64,000 bases of DNA, from contig JACKBT010000021.1 of NCBI GenBank assembly GCA_020634415.1, forward strand, positions 1-64,000, read 5' to 3'. Position numbers and translations under genes: made by a program. The notes beneath the pieces were generated by a model. It worked only from the letters and a program-made list of their open reading frames with translations, made no database searches and was not told the DNA's origin. This document shows positions 16,670 to 25,364 of the stretch, in pieces. Position 1 is the first letter of the stretch, and the number at the start of each line of letters is the position of its first letter. This DNA is from Ardenticatenaceae bacterium. Its GTDB lineage: Bacteria; Chloroflexota; Anaerolineae; Promineifilales; Promineifilaceae.

Positions 16670-16981
16670 AATTACTAATTGCAACAACCACAACGCCCCC
16701 ATCCCCACCCCAATCGTCCACAAGATACTTTTGGTGCGCCAGGCGACGAGGGCGGCGATGAGGCCAGCCAGCAGGCGGGCGTTGCCCAGAGAAATGTCGA
16801 GTGTGCCGCCAGGTTGAAGCAGTTCGGGCAGGATGATGGCGGAGAGAACGGCCGTTGGCACATACTTCAATCCCCGCTGGAAAACGGGCGACACCTGCCC
16901 CCGTTCGCCCAACACAATAAACGACAGTCGGACGGCATAGGTGATTAGCCCCATGCCGAGGATGGTGAGCCACAGGTTCAT
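16661..16981 (-). CDS. azlD: AzlD-family branched-chain amino acid export subunit
   Basis: 106 residues, four predicted membrane helices, typical AzlD length. AzlD pairs with AzlC to export branched-chain amino acids and analogues. Its ATG overlaps the azlC stop by 4 bp (ATGA), a translational coupling arrangement. The last residues (GD) and the stop codon are supplied by a heptamer array. Confidence 0.9.
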   Translation of the reverse strand: MNLWLTILGMGLITYAVRLSFIVLGERGQVSPVFQRGLKYVPTAVLSAIILPELLQPGGTLDISLGNARLLAGLIAALVAWRTKSILWTIGVGMGALWLLQLVIGD

Positions 16982-17724
16982 GGCTGCTCTCCGAAGGGCG
17001 AGGGATGAGAGGCGAGGGGCGTACTTTTTCGCTCTTCACCCTTCGCGCCTCGCCCTTCTGCTAAAAGCCCCACCACAATGCCCGTTACTGCCGCCAACAT
17101 CAGCCCCATCTTGTAGGGCAGGGGGTTGGCGATGACGGCGACGAGGCCCGCCGCGAGCGCGGCCGCGACGCTGGGGCGGTCTTTCAGCACGGGGATGACC
17201 ATGCCGATGAAGGTGAGGGCTAGGGTGAAATCCAGCCCCCAACTGTTGGGAACCTGTGCGCCGAGGAAGATGCCAACGGCCGTACTAATTTGCCACGTCG
17301 TCCACAGCGTGACCCCCGCACCGAGCAAAAAGTAATGTTTGTGGGTGTTGGGTACGGTGTCGTCGTTGTAGTGCAAAATGGTGACGACGTAGGCTTCGTC
17401 GGTGAGCAGGTAGGCCAGCAGCCAGCGCCAGCGTTGGGGCAGATGCTGGGTGCGGGGGGCAAGGGAGGCGCTGTAGAGCATGTGCCGCACGTTGACGATG
17501 AAGGTGGTGAGCCAGAGAACGGCCGTTCCCACGCCCGCCCCCAACAGCGGAATGGCAATAAATTGGGCCGATCCAGCAAAAACGATGAAGGACATGGCCT
17601 GGGCCAGCGCCGGTGGCAGCCCTGCGCCAATGGCTAACACGCCAAAGATCAGGCCAAAGGGAATTACGCCCAGCAAGATGGGCAGTTCGGCGCGAACGCC
17701 AGCGAGGAATTCGGTTCGTTTCAT
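16978..17724 (-). CDS. azlC: AzlC-family branched-chain amino acid exporter
   Basis: 248 residues, a polytopic membrane protein. The N-terminal stretch ELPILLGVIPFGLIFGVLA and the later VFAGSAQFIAIPLL are typical of AzlC. Together with the overlapping azlD gene it forms a two-part exporter. The final 25 or so residues (EGRGAKGEERKSTPLASHPS and on) look non-conserved and come from an imperfect inverted repeat rich in GCGAGGG/CCTCGCC at about 16985-17065. Nearby PLP aminotransferases suggest an amino-acid context. Confidence 0.9.
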   Translation of the reverse strand: MKRTEFLAGVRAELPILLGVIPFGLIFGVLAIGAGLPPALAQAMSFIVFAGSAQFIAIPLLGAGVGTAVLWLTTFIVNVRHMLYSASLAPRTQHLPQRWRWLLAYLLTDEAYVVTILHYNDDTVPNTHKHYFLLGAGVTLWTTWQISTAVGIFLGAQVPNSWGLDFTLALTFIGMVIPVLKDRPSVAAALAAGLVAVIANPLPYKMGLMLAAVTGIVVGLLAEGRGAKGEERKSTPLASHPSPFGEQP

Positions 17725-17727
17725 TTT

Positions 17728-17800
17728 GGAGCTTGGAGATTAGAGACTGGAGACTGGAGATTAGAGATTGTTAGTCTTCAGTCTCTAGTCTCTAGTCGCC
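17728..17800. repeat. Inverted heptamer array (GGAGACT family)
   Basis: Six units (17728-17769) and four complementary units (17773-17800), the longest copy in the window. It lies 3 bp upstream of the azlC start and just beyond the MocR-type gene stop. Confidence 0.9.
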
Positions 17801-17804
17801 AATA

Positions 17805-19271
17805 TTACACAAGCGGCAGTGATTCAGACGGCCGTTCCCGTCCCTCCTGTCGCCGGATAATCAGATCGGCCAGCAGCTTGACACCGACGCGGATGCTGGT
17901 GCTGTTTTGATTGCCAAAACAGAGGCGGAGGTAGTCTTCATGGGCCGATTCCAGGAGATAGGCTTCACCAGGGGTGAAGGCAAAGCCATGCTGCAAGGCG
18001 GTGCGGTAGAGGTCGCCCCGTTCAAAATATCGGGGCAAAGTGACCCAACAGCAAAAGCCGCCTTGGGGATGGCTCCAGCGCACTTCGGGCGGCATGTGCT
18101 GCCGCAAGGCCGAAAGCAGCACATCCCGCCTCTCCCGGTAGACGGGCAGCACGCGGCGCAAATGGCGCTTCAGGCCGCCATCATGCAAAAAGTGGGCCAA
18201 GGCCCGCTGCACAAAGGGCGGGCTGCACAGGTCGGTGGCGCGGCGCAGTTGCAGCAGCTTGGTGCGCAGGTGGGGCGGCACAATGGCGTAACCCACGCGC
18301 AAACCGGGCATCAACACTTTGGAGAAGCCGCCGAGATGGATGACGCGATGGTAACTGTCTTGGGCTTTGAGGGGCAGCGGGGGAGGTTGGTCGCCATAGT
18401 TGAGACGGCCGTAAATATCATCCTCCACAATCAAACAGTCATACTGCTCGGCCAGGGCCAAAATGGCCTCGCGCCGTGCCTGGGACATGAGGATGCCGGT
18501 GGGGTTGTGGAAGTTGGGGATGGCGTAGTAGAAGCGGGGGTGATGGCGGCGTAGGGCCGCTTCAAATTTATCCAGAATAGGGCCTTCGGCATCTAAGGGC
18601 ACGCTCTCGTAGCGCAGTTCGAGGGCTTCGAGGACGCTGAGTGTGCCCAGAAAGGTGGGTTCGTCCACCAGGATGGTGTCGCCGGGCTTGGTGAGGGCGC
18701 GGGTGACGAGGAAGATGGCCTGGGTGGTGCCAGCGGTGATGAGGATGTCTTCGGGAACGGCCGTTAGCCCAATCTCCCGCAGCAGTTCCGACAGCTCCAC
18801 GCGCAGTTCCGTGTCGCCCTGAATGGGGCCATAACCGAGCAGATCATGGGCCTGCCCCTGCAAACGCACCATGTAGGGCCAAAATTCGTCGGCGGGGAAG
18901 CAGGCCGGGTCGGGGTGGGCCATGCCCATCGAGCGCACGCCCATCACCTGGCTGATTTCCAGCATGTCGTTGATGGCGCTGTCTGGCGTGAGATACTGGC
19001 CGATGGTGGGGGCCAGGGTCATGGGCTGGATGCTGGCGCTGACGTAGGTGCCGCGTCCGACTGTGGCCTCAATCCAGCCATCGGCTTGCAGTTCGCTGTA
19101 GGCATTTTGGATGGTGAGGCGGGTGACGCTGAGGTCTTGGGCCAGTTGGCGCACAGTGGGCAGGCGGGTATTGGCGGGTAAACGGCCGTCGCGTATCCGT
19201 TCCCGAATATTCTCCGCAATCTGCCGGTACAGAGACTGTTTGCCGTTGCGACTGATTTGGATGTCTAACAT
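17805..19271 (-). CDS. GntR/MocR-type regulator-aminotransferase fusion
   Basis: 488 residues: a GntR winged helix (about 10-75, with NIRERIRDGRLPANTRLPTV) fused to a class I aminotransferase domain (about 110-470). The PLP-binding Lys lies in GGFSKVLMPGLRVGY; the PNFHNPTG motif is also present. MocR proteins are usually regulators that sense PLP or amino acids rather than free enzymes. It sits beside a plain aminotransferase of the same fold and the AzlCD exporter, so amino-acid control is likely. Confidence 0.9.
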   Translation of the reverse strand: MLDIQISRNGKQSLYRQIAENIRERIRDGRLPANTRLPTVRQLAQDLSVTRLTIQNAYSELQADGWIEATVGRGTYVSASIQPMTLAPTIGQYLTPDSAINDMLEISQVMGVRSMGMAHPDPACFPADEFWPYMVRLQGQAHDLLGYGPIQGDTELRVELSELLREIGLTAVPEDILITAGTTQAIFLVTRALTKPGDTILVDEPTFLGTLSVLEALELRYESVPLDAEGPILDKFEAALRRHHPRFYYAIPNFHNPTGILMSQARREAILALAEQYDCLIVEDDIYGRLNYGDQPPPLPLKAQDSYHRVIHLGGFSKVLMPGLRVGYAIVPPHLRTKLLQLRRATDLCSPPFVQRALAHFLHDGGLKRHLRRVLPVYRERRDVLLSALRQHMPPEVRWSHPQGGFCCWVTLPRYFERGDLYRTALQHGFAFTPGEAYLLESAHEDYLRLCFGNQNSTSIRVGVKLLADLIIRRQEGRERPSESLPLV

Positions 19272-19282
19272 ACGTGGCCTTT

Positions 19283-19342
19283 GGCGACTAGAGACCGGAG
19301 ACTGGGGACTAATAAGTCTCTAGTCTCTAGTCTCTAATCTCT
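19283..19342. repeat. Inverted heptamer array (GGAGACT family)
   Basis: Units GGCGACT, AGAGACC, GGAGACT, GGGGACT (19283-19310), a 4-nt loop, then AGTCTCT three times and AATCTCT (to 19342). It includes the stop codon of the downstream-lying aminotransferase gene. Confidence 0.9.
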
Positions 19343-20519
19343 CAATTTCCCCTCTTAACGCTCTTGCCAACCGCTTCATGCCTTCCTCAATTTTCGTCTC
19401 GTCTGTGTTGGAGAAGTTGAGGCGGAGGCTGTTTTGTCCGCCGCCGTCGGTGTGGAAGGGATGGCCGGGTACAAAGACGACATGTTGGGCTTTGGCCGCC
19501 TCGAACAGAGACATGGCCGACAGGCCGGGCGGCAGGGTCAGCCAGAGGAACATGCCGCCTTCGGGCAGGGTGAACTGGACTTCTGGCGGGAAGGTTTCTT
19601 CGATCATTGCTACCATTAGTTCGCGCTGCCGCCGATAGACGGCCTTGATGGTGGCGATGTGGGCTTCCAAATCATTGTCTTGCAAATATTGGTAGATGAT
19701 GGATTGGGAGAGGTAGTTGGAGTGGAGATCGGCTCCCTGTTTGGCAATGATGAGCCGTTCCATGAGCGGGGGGGCAGCGACGATCCAGCCCATTCTCATG
19801 CCGGGGGAGACGATTTTGGAGAAGGAGCCGAGTAAGAAGCCGGTGTCGCGGTAGTAGCTGGTGATGGGGGGTAAATCTTCGCCAGCGAAGCGCAGTTCGC
19901 GGTAGGGATCGTCTTCGATGAAGAAGGTGTTGGTGGCTTGCATGATGCGGGCGGTTTCTGCTCGTTTGGCGGCGGAGTAGCTGATGCCGGTGGGGTTTTG
20001 GAAGTTGGGCAGGGCGTAGAAGAGTTTGGCCTGGGGATGGGAGGCGCGGTCGGTGAGAACGGCCGTATCCACCCCATCTTCACACAACGGCACAGACCAA
20101 AACTCTGGCTGGTACATAGACAGCGCTTGAATCCCGCCCAAATAGCTGGGCGATTCCACCAGCACCACATCCCCCTGGTCTAGCAAAATTTTGCCGATGA
20201 GGTCTAGCCCCTGCTGCGAACCATTGGTGATCAAAATCTCGTCAGGATGGATAGTCATCCCCACCTGATGGGCATAGCGTTGGGCAATCCACTCGCGCAG
20301 GCGTTGGTGGCCTAAAGTGGGCGCATATTGCAGTGCGGTGGCTCCTTCTTGGGTTAATACCTTGTTAGCGGCTGCTTTGATCGCCTCGATGGGGAAATAT
20401 TGGGGGTTGGGCAGCCCGCCCGCAAAGGAGATAACATCGGGGTTTTGGGTAATTTTTAAGATTTCACGGATAAATGATTTTTGTATGTTTGCCATGCGTG
20501 AGGCAAATTGTCCTTTCAT
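19320..20519 (-). CDS. PLP-dependent aminotransferase (2-aminoadipate/LysN-like)
   Basis: About 399 residues from the ATG at 20519; an upstream ATG (20585) would add 22 unlike residues, while AAAGG precedes 20519. Fold-type I aminotransferase with PNFQNPTG, EDDPYRELRF and the PLP Lys in GSFSKIVSPGMRMGW. Closest in style to 2-aminoadipate/aromatic transaminases (LysN, ARO8 type). Its last four residues ETRD and stop codon come from a heptamer array. It reads towards the MocR-type gene on the same strand. Confidence 0.88.
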   Translation of the reverse strand: MKGQFASRMANIQKSFIREILKITQNPDVISFAGGLPNPQYFPIEAIKAAANKVLTQEGATALQYAPTLGHQRLREWIAQRYAHQVGMTIHPDEILITNGSQQGLDLIGKILLDQGDVVLVESPSYLGGIQALSMYQPEFWSVPLCEDGVDTAVLTDRASHPQAKLFYALPNFQNPTGISYSAAKRAETARIMQATNTFFIEDDPYRELRFAGEDLPPITSYYRDTGFLLGSFSKIVSPGMRMGWIVAAPPLMERLIIAKQGADLHSNYLSQSIIYQYLQDNDLEAHIATIKAVYRRQRELMVAMIEETFPPEVQFTLPEGGMFLWLTLPPGLSAMSLFEAAKAQHVVFVPGHPFHTDGGGQNSLRLNFSNTDETKIEEGMKRLARALRGEIERLETRD

Positions 20520-20559
20520 GTAACGAACCTTTTTGTGGAGTATCGGGTAATGGTATAGA

Positions 20560-20640
20560 GACAATTGGGTTCTGACAATGAACAATTGGCACTCAATTTG
20601 TGGGTCAATTAGAAAATTGTCACTGAATTGGGGGTGGGGG
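20560..20640. promoter_or_regulatory. Cluster of CAATTG/AATTG half-sites upstream of aminotransferase
   Basis: At least five AATTG or CAATT words in about 80 bp, including overlapping inverted pairs (CAATTTGTGGGTCAATTAG). Position upstream of the 20519 start suggests an operator region; no clear -35/-10 pair was found. Confidence 0.35.
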
Positions 20641-20667
20641 AGGTGATTTGTTTGGCAGTGAAGGGGA

Positions 20668-20697
20668 ACAAAAAAGGATCGCTTTTGAGGCGATCCT
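20668..20697 (-). terminator. Intrinsic terminator after response regulator
   Basis: On the minus strand, AGGATCGC, a short loop, GCGATCCT, followed by a run of six T. It lies 33 bp beyond the response-regulator stop. Confidence 0.9.
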
Positions 20698-20729
20698 GAG
20701 TGGGTGTAAAAGTTGGTTGTGGTGGAGGA

Positions 20730-21104
20730 TTAGGCCATGCCTAAAACGTTTTTGATGTTTTCGATGAGTTCGGTGCGGGCGATGGGTTTGGTGAGGTATT
20801 TGGTGGCACCGGCTTCCAGGCCTTCGTTAACGGCCGTTTGCGCTGTCTTGGCGCTTAGCATAATGATGGGAGTATCGGCCGTTTGGTCTTGTTGACGCAG
20901 TTCACGGCATAGGGTCAGCCCGTCCATATTGGGCATCATCACATCCAGGATGAAAACATCGGGTACGCCGTCAGCCTCAACTCGCCGCAAGGCATCGAGG
21001 CCATCTTCGGCTTCACGCACCTTGAAGCCGACCCGCTGCAACATCAGGCGAATTAAATCGCGGGTCATAGGTTCATCATCAACAACTAAAACTGACGGTT
21101 CCAA
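20730..21104 (-). CDS. Single-domain response regulator (CheY-like)
   Basis: About 124 residues forming only a receiver domain: VVDDEP acid pair near the N-terminus, phosphoacceptor Asp in FILDVMMPNMDG, Thr/Ser in IIMLSAKT, and conserved Lys in YLTKPI. There is no output domain, so it signals by protein contact. The start is TTG: 21104 sits 6 nt after AAGGAG, better than the TTG at 21110, which nearly touches it. No histidine kinase is adjacent. It diverges from another receiver-containing gene. Confidence 0.92.
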   Translation of the reverse strand: MEPSVLVVDDEPMTRDLIRLMLQRVGFKVREAEDGLDALRRVEADGVPDVFILDVMMPNMDGLTLCRELRQQDQTADTPIIMLSAKTAQTAVNEGLEAGATKYLTKPIARTELIENIKNVLGMA

Positions 21105-21174
21105 AAGCAATCTCCTTCATACCCTGAGATTAACCTATCTTAATGCTCTGTCGTTACAGACCCTCTTACGTAAG

Positions 21175-21202
21175 TTGGCCTGTAACGCGCAGAAACTATA
21201 CT
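21175..21202 (+). promoter_or_regulatory. Predicted sigma-70 promoter for the CpaE-like gene
   Basis: TTGGCC (21175-21180), 16-bp spacer, TATACT (21197-21202). It would give a leader of about 140 nt before the receiver-ParA gene. Confidence 0.55.
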
Positions 21203-21349
21203 GGTTATAGTCCATTCTAGTTAAATGGGCAACTACCCCAACAAACACGGCCGTTTCATAAATTAAACAAATACACCAGGGCAAACAACAAAAATTGCCC
21301 CAATTTAACCGACACAAAATTGAATATCTAGCGATCTCACTAAGAGAAA

Positions 21350-22498
21350 ATGAACATGGACAAAAAGAAAATTCTGATCATTGATGATGAATTTCCGGTG
21401 CGTTATCTGGTTGAGCACCAGCTTCGCCGCAAAGGATTTGAAGTTCAGGCGGCCAAAGATGGCCCCACTGGCCTGGAGACTGCTCATGAATTCCAGCCCG
21501 ACCTGATTGTGCTCGATGTGATGATGCCTGAGGTAGATGGCTTTGAGGTTTGTGAGAAAATCAGGCGCGATCCCCAATTAGCCCGAACGCCTGTTATTTT
21601 CCTGACGGCTTTGATGACGAAGAAGCACAAACTGCAAGCCTTTGAAGCTGGGGCTGATGATTATCTGGTGAAACCCTTTCAGCCGGATGAGTTGTTGGCG
21701 CATATTTCGGCTATTTTGCGCCGGATGGAGCCACAACCTGTGTCGGATACGGCCGTAGATGAGCCATCTGTGCCAGAAGAGGCAGAAGAGCCGCCCACGC
21801 CGGTGCGGGGCCGCGTTTTGGTGTTTTATGGCCCCAAAGGCGGCGTGGGGACAACCACGTTGGCTATCCAAATGAGCGAAGCTCTGGCCATGCAAGAGGA
21901 TCGGTCGGTGGTGCTGCTTGATTTGGCTTTGCCGATGGGGGGGATTGCGCCGGCACTCAGTCTGTATACTCATGACAATATGGTTGGTTTGCTGAACCAT
22001 TGGCCGGAAAATGCGGATATGGCCCATATTCAGCCCTTTATGCAGCGCCATCGCACGAATCTCTTTGTTATTCCGGCCCCAGACACGGTAATTACGACGG
22101 AGGAGATGCCGGATGGAGATAATTTGGAGCCGCTTTTGGACATGTTGGTAGAGGCTGGTTACTTTGTGGTGGTAGATGCCGGGGCTAAACTGGATGATCT
22201 CTCACTGACGGCGATGCAGTTGGCTGATCTGAATTATATTGTGACATCGGGGGAGGAGGTGGCTAATAAATTGACCAATGCTTATTTGGGGGCGGCGAAT
22301 CGGTTGGGGCTGAATGTAGCCCGACTGCTGCCGGTGGTGAATGAATTGTATGGTACGGTGGAGGAGAGTGAGGTGTTGGTTTGCCCGCCTGTGGCCACGA
22401 TTGCGCGGGCTAATGAGCGGTTACGGGCGCGGTTGTGGGTGAAGGAGCCGGGCTTACGGACATTGATGGAGATGGCTCTAACACCAAAATCATCATGA
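21350..22498 (+). CDS. Receiver domain fused to ParA/MinD ATPase (CpaE-like)
   Basis: 382 residues. Residues about 6-120 form a response-regulator receiver (IIDDE, LIVLDVMMPEVDG, YLVKPF). After a Pro/Glu linker comes a MinD/ParA-type ATPase with the deviant Walker A GPKGGVGTTTLA. This resembles CpaE/TadZ, which places type IV-like (Tad) pilus machinery at the pole, although no tad genes are present here. Two in-frame ATGs (21350, 21356) are possible. Its 3' end overlaps the convergent tRNA nucleotidyltransferase gene by 6 bp. Confidence 0.85.
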   Translation: MNMDKKKILIIDDEFPVRYLVEHQLRRKGFEVQAAKDGPTGLETAHEFQPDLIVLDVMMPEVDGFEVCEKIRRDPQLARTPVIFLTALMTKKHKLQAFEAGADDYLVKPFQPDELLAHISAILRRMEPQPVSDTAVDEPSVPEEAEEPPTPVRGRVLVFYGPKGGVGTTTLAIQMSEALAMQEDRSVVLLDLALPMGGIAPALSLYTHDNMVGLLNHWPENADMAHIQPFMQRHRTNLFVIPAPDTVITTEEMPDGDNLEPLLDMLVEAGYFVVVDAGAKLDDLSLTAMQLADLNYIVTSGEEVANKLTNAYLGAANRLGLNVARLLPVVNELYGTVEESEVLVCPPVATIARANERLRARLWVKEPGLRTLMEMALTPKSS

Positions 22499-25111
22499 TG
22501 CGGCGGCGAGTTGGGCGAGGAGTTCCTGTTCTTCGGTTGCGGTTGTTACGGCACCATCGAGGCGGGCGGCCAGTATTTGGTCGAGGATGATGGTGTAGCG
22601 GGGGCTGGGTTTGAGGCCGATTTGGCGCAGGTCGTCGCCGGTTACGGCCGTTTTTACCCACTGCCACTCTCGATAATACTGTTCCAGTAGGCTGATCTTC
22701 CTTTCATCTTGTAACAAAATACGAACCACGAGGAGGGCGCGGGCACGAAACGGCCGTAAAGCCATCTCCACTTCACTAGGGCGGGCATCTGGGGGCAGAT
22801 CGTTAAGCACCCCTCTGGCGCGATGACACTGCGCCATATCATCCCGTGTCGTCTTGCGTACCCCCAGCCGGTCCATCACTTCTGTCTGCAAATGGCGCGA
22901 AAGCGGCGTGAGCCACAAAGCAAAATAGACAAACGCGGGCGAATCCTGTTGTAAGGCTTCATGCCATGCCTCATCGCTCAGAATATCGGGGACGCGGGCA
23001 AAGGTCTGGGCGATTTCGGCTGACCAGTGCAGCGCGGGGTGGATGTGGGACATGATGTTGAGTTCGGCCAGCCGTGCCAGCACGGGGGCCGGCTCGGCCT
23101 CGCGGAAGGTGAGTTCTAGTTCGTGGCGAATGCGGCTGCCGGTGACACGATCCAACATGGGCAGGGCGGCGGTGATGAGATCGGCCGTATTGGTCTCAAT
23201 CTTAAAGTTTAGCCGCTGCTCCAGCCGCACGGCGCGTAACATGCGGGTGGGGTCATCAATAAAGCTGAGGCTGTGCAACACGCGGATGATGCCCTGGCGC
23301 AAGTCGCGCTGCCCGCCGTAGAAGTCGAGCAGTTCGCCCAAATGGGCACCATCCAGCCGCACGGCCAGGGTGTTGATGGTGAAATCGCGTCGGTGCAGAT
23401 CGAGTTTGATGGAGCCGCGCTCGACTTCGGGCAGGGCTGAGGGTTCGGCATAGAATTCGGTGCGGGCGGTTACAAAGTCTATGGTTTCGGGCAGGGTGGC
23501 GAGGATGGTGGGATGGGGGCTGAGGTTTTGCCAGATTTCGGCGGTGAGGAACCATTTGGCGGTGCCGAAGCGGGCGTGGGTGTGGATGTCGCCGCCGTGT
23601 TTTTGATTAAGTTGGCGGGCGAGTTTGATGGCATCGCCTTCCACAACGAGGTCTAAGTCGGTGGCGGGCTGATGGAGCAGCAGATCGCGCACGGGGCCAC
23701 CCACGAAGTAGAGGGGCATGTGCAGGGCATCGGCCGTTTCGCTGACGACGTTGATCATGGCCCAAAGGGGTGGGGAGAGGGCATCGGTGAGGAGTTGGCG
23801 CAGGTTGGTTTCGGCCGTTTCGGGCGGTGGGGCAAACATGAAGTTGAGAACATCGGTGCGGGTGACGATGCCGATGGGGGTGCTGTCGTTGGGGCTGTCT
23901 TCGGCGATGACAGGGATTTGACCCCAGCTTTCGTTGAGCATTAACTGCTGGACGCGCTCGATGGAGTCGGATGGCCGCACGGTGACGGCCCCAGCCCGCA
24001 TGAAGCGTTTAACGGGTGCGTACCCCAGGTTGTGGCTCATGGCGCGGTCTACGGCGCGGCGGGTGAGGAGGCCGATTAACTGCCCGTTGTCTACGATGGG
24101 GTAGCCTTCGTAGCCGAACCGCTGCATGAGGCGGGCGGCTTCGTTAATGGGCAGGTTGGGTTCCAGGGTGCGCACGCCGTAAGACATGATTTGGGCAACG
24201 GCCGTCATGGGTTTCACGGCTTTGGGCAGCAGGGCCAATATCTGTTCACGCACCTCTGCCAACTTTTTGCCCACCACCAGGGCTGCCGCTGCCCGATCAT
24301 GGCCGCCGCCGCCGAGGGCTTTGGCGACGATGGAGACATCTACGTAATCGTTGATGCTGCGGGCGACTAACTGGACATCGGCGGAGATTTGGACGAGGAC
24401 GAAGAGGCCAACGGCCGATAGTGCTTCGCGTAGACGATGGGTGACGGAGGAGATTTCTTCGTCGAAATCGGGGGGGGCAACGGCCGTTGTGATGACGATG
24501 GGTTGGCTGTGGATGTGGTGGTAGGAGACGGCCGTTTGCAAGGCATCATATAACTTTTGCTGCGCGGCCGTGAGGGGAATATTCATAAATTTGCGCACAA
24601 CCGCCAACTGTGCCCCCTGCTCCATCAACCAGGCTGCTGCCCGCACATCGCGGCTTGTGGTCGTGTCGTAAGTTAATGAGCCGCTGTCTTCGTAAATGCC
24701 CAGCAGCAGCAGCGTTGCCTCTTCCGGCGTGAGGATCAGGCCCGCCTCTTGCAGCCGTTCAACCAGGATGGTGGTTGCCGCTCCCATCGCCTCCACATGG
24801 TACTGCCACTTGTCTCGCTTTTGGTGGGTGATGTGGTGGTCAATCACTTGTACTTCTGGCTGTTTGACCATGCCGCGCACGCTGTTTAGCCCGTGCGTAT
24901 CCACCAAAATGACGCGCTCCACTCGTTTGCGCTGCCAATCCTGGCGGCGCATATAAGGCAAGACATCCCAATACAGGGTGAGGAACTGTTCTACGTTGCG
25001 GTTGATGCGCTGCGATAACAAGGGGATGCCTTGGGGGTAGAGCTTGTGTGCCGCCAGTTGGGAGGCTACGGCATCAAAGTCGGCGTTTTCGTGGGTGAGG
25101 ATGAGCAGCAT
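22493..25111 (-). CDS. DHH phosphoesterase-CBS-tRNA nucleotidyltransferase fusion
   Basis: 872 residues in three parts. Residues 1-300: DHH/DHHA1 phosphoesterase (DHH at 91-93, GGGGHDRAAAA near 285). About 305-430: a pair of CBS domains. About 460-870: class II nucleotidyltransferase, with YFVGGPVRDLLL and the DLDLV metal motif, followed by the RNA-binding helical region. Fusions of this order are known in Cyanobacteria, Aquificae and some other phyla, where the enzyme may add only A or only CC to tRNA 3' ends. Which activity applies here cannot be told. The CBS pair suggests adenine-nucleotide sensing. Confidence 0.92.
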   Translation of the reverse strand: MLLILTHENADFDAVASQLAAHKLYPQGIPLLSQRINRNVEQFLTLYWDVLPYMRRQDWQRKRVERVILVDTHGLNSVRGMVKQPEVQVIDHHITHQKRDKWQYHVEAMGAATTILVERLQEAGLILTPEEATLLLLGIYEDSGSLTYDTTTSRDVRAAAWLMEQGAQLAVVRKFMNIPLTAAQQKLYDALQTAVSYHHIHSQPIVITTAVAPPDFDEEISSVTHRLREALSAVGLFVLVQISADVQLVARSINDYVDVSIVAKALGGGGHDRAAAALVVGKKLAEVREQILALLPKAVKPMTAVAQIMSYGVRTLEPNLPINEAARLMQRFGYEGYPIVDNGQLIGLLTRRAVDRAMSHNLGYAPVKRFMRAGAVTVRPSDSIERVQQLMLNESWGQIPVIAEDSPNDSTPIGIVTRTDVLNFMFAPPPETAETNLRQLLTDALSPPLWAMINVVSETADALHMPLYFVGGPVRDLLLHQPATDLDLVVEGDAIKLARQLNQKHGGDIHTHARFGTAKWFLTAEIWQNLSPHPTILATLPETIDFVTARTEFYAEPSALPEVERGSIKLDLHRRDFTINTLAVRLDGAHLGELLDFYGGQRDLRQGIIRVLHSLSFIDDPTRMLRAVRLEQRLNFKIETNTADLITAALPMLDRVTGSRIRHELELTFREAEPAPVLARLAELNIMSHIHPALHWSAEIAQTFARVPDILSDEAWHEALQQDSPAFVYFALWLTPLSRHLQTEVMDRLGVRKTTRDDMAQCHRARGVLNDLPPDARPSEVEMALRPFRARALLVVRILLQDERKISLLEQYYREWQWVKTAVTGDDLRQIGLKPSPRYTIILDQILAARLDGAVTTATEEQELLAQLAAAS

Positions 25112-25242
25112 GGGGTGATTATAGCAGGTTTGAATAGAGTGGAGAGGTAAGAGGCAAGTAGTAGGTAAATTCTTGCTGCTGCTAGCCCTTTGCAGCTATG
25201 TTTTGTTCTGTGAATTGTGTCAACTACTGTCGCAAACTTCGT

Positions 25243-25287
25243 TTGACAAATTAGAACAAGCGTGCTATTCTTCCGAAAATTAGAACA
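25243..25287 (+). promoter_or_regulatory. Strong sigma-70-like promoter with direct ATTAGAACA repeats
   Basis: TTGACA (25243-25248), 17-bp spacer, TATTCT (25266-25271). The word ATTAGAACA occurs in the spacer (25250-25258) and again 29 bp on (25279-25287), bracketing the -10 box like a pair of operator sites. It should drive the membrane-protein gene at 25365. Confidence 0.7.
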
Positions 25288-25364
25288 TAAGTTCCCCCTT
25301 TTCTTTGTGAATTATTGTGGGTGATAGGAGCCACAACAGCTCTAGTTACCAGAGAGACAGAACC

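Noticed and set aside
21350..22498. Tad pilus locus suggested by the CpaE-like protein
   Set aside because: No cpaF/tadA, tadB/C, pilin or secretin genes lie in the window.
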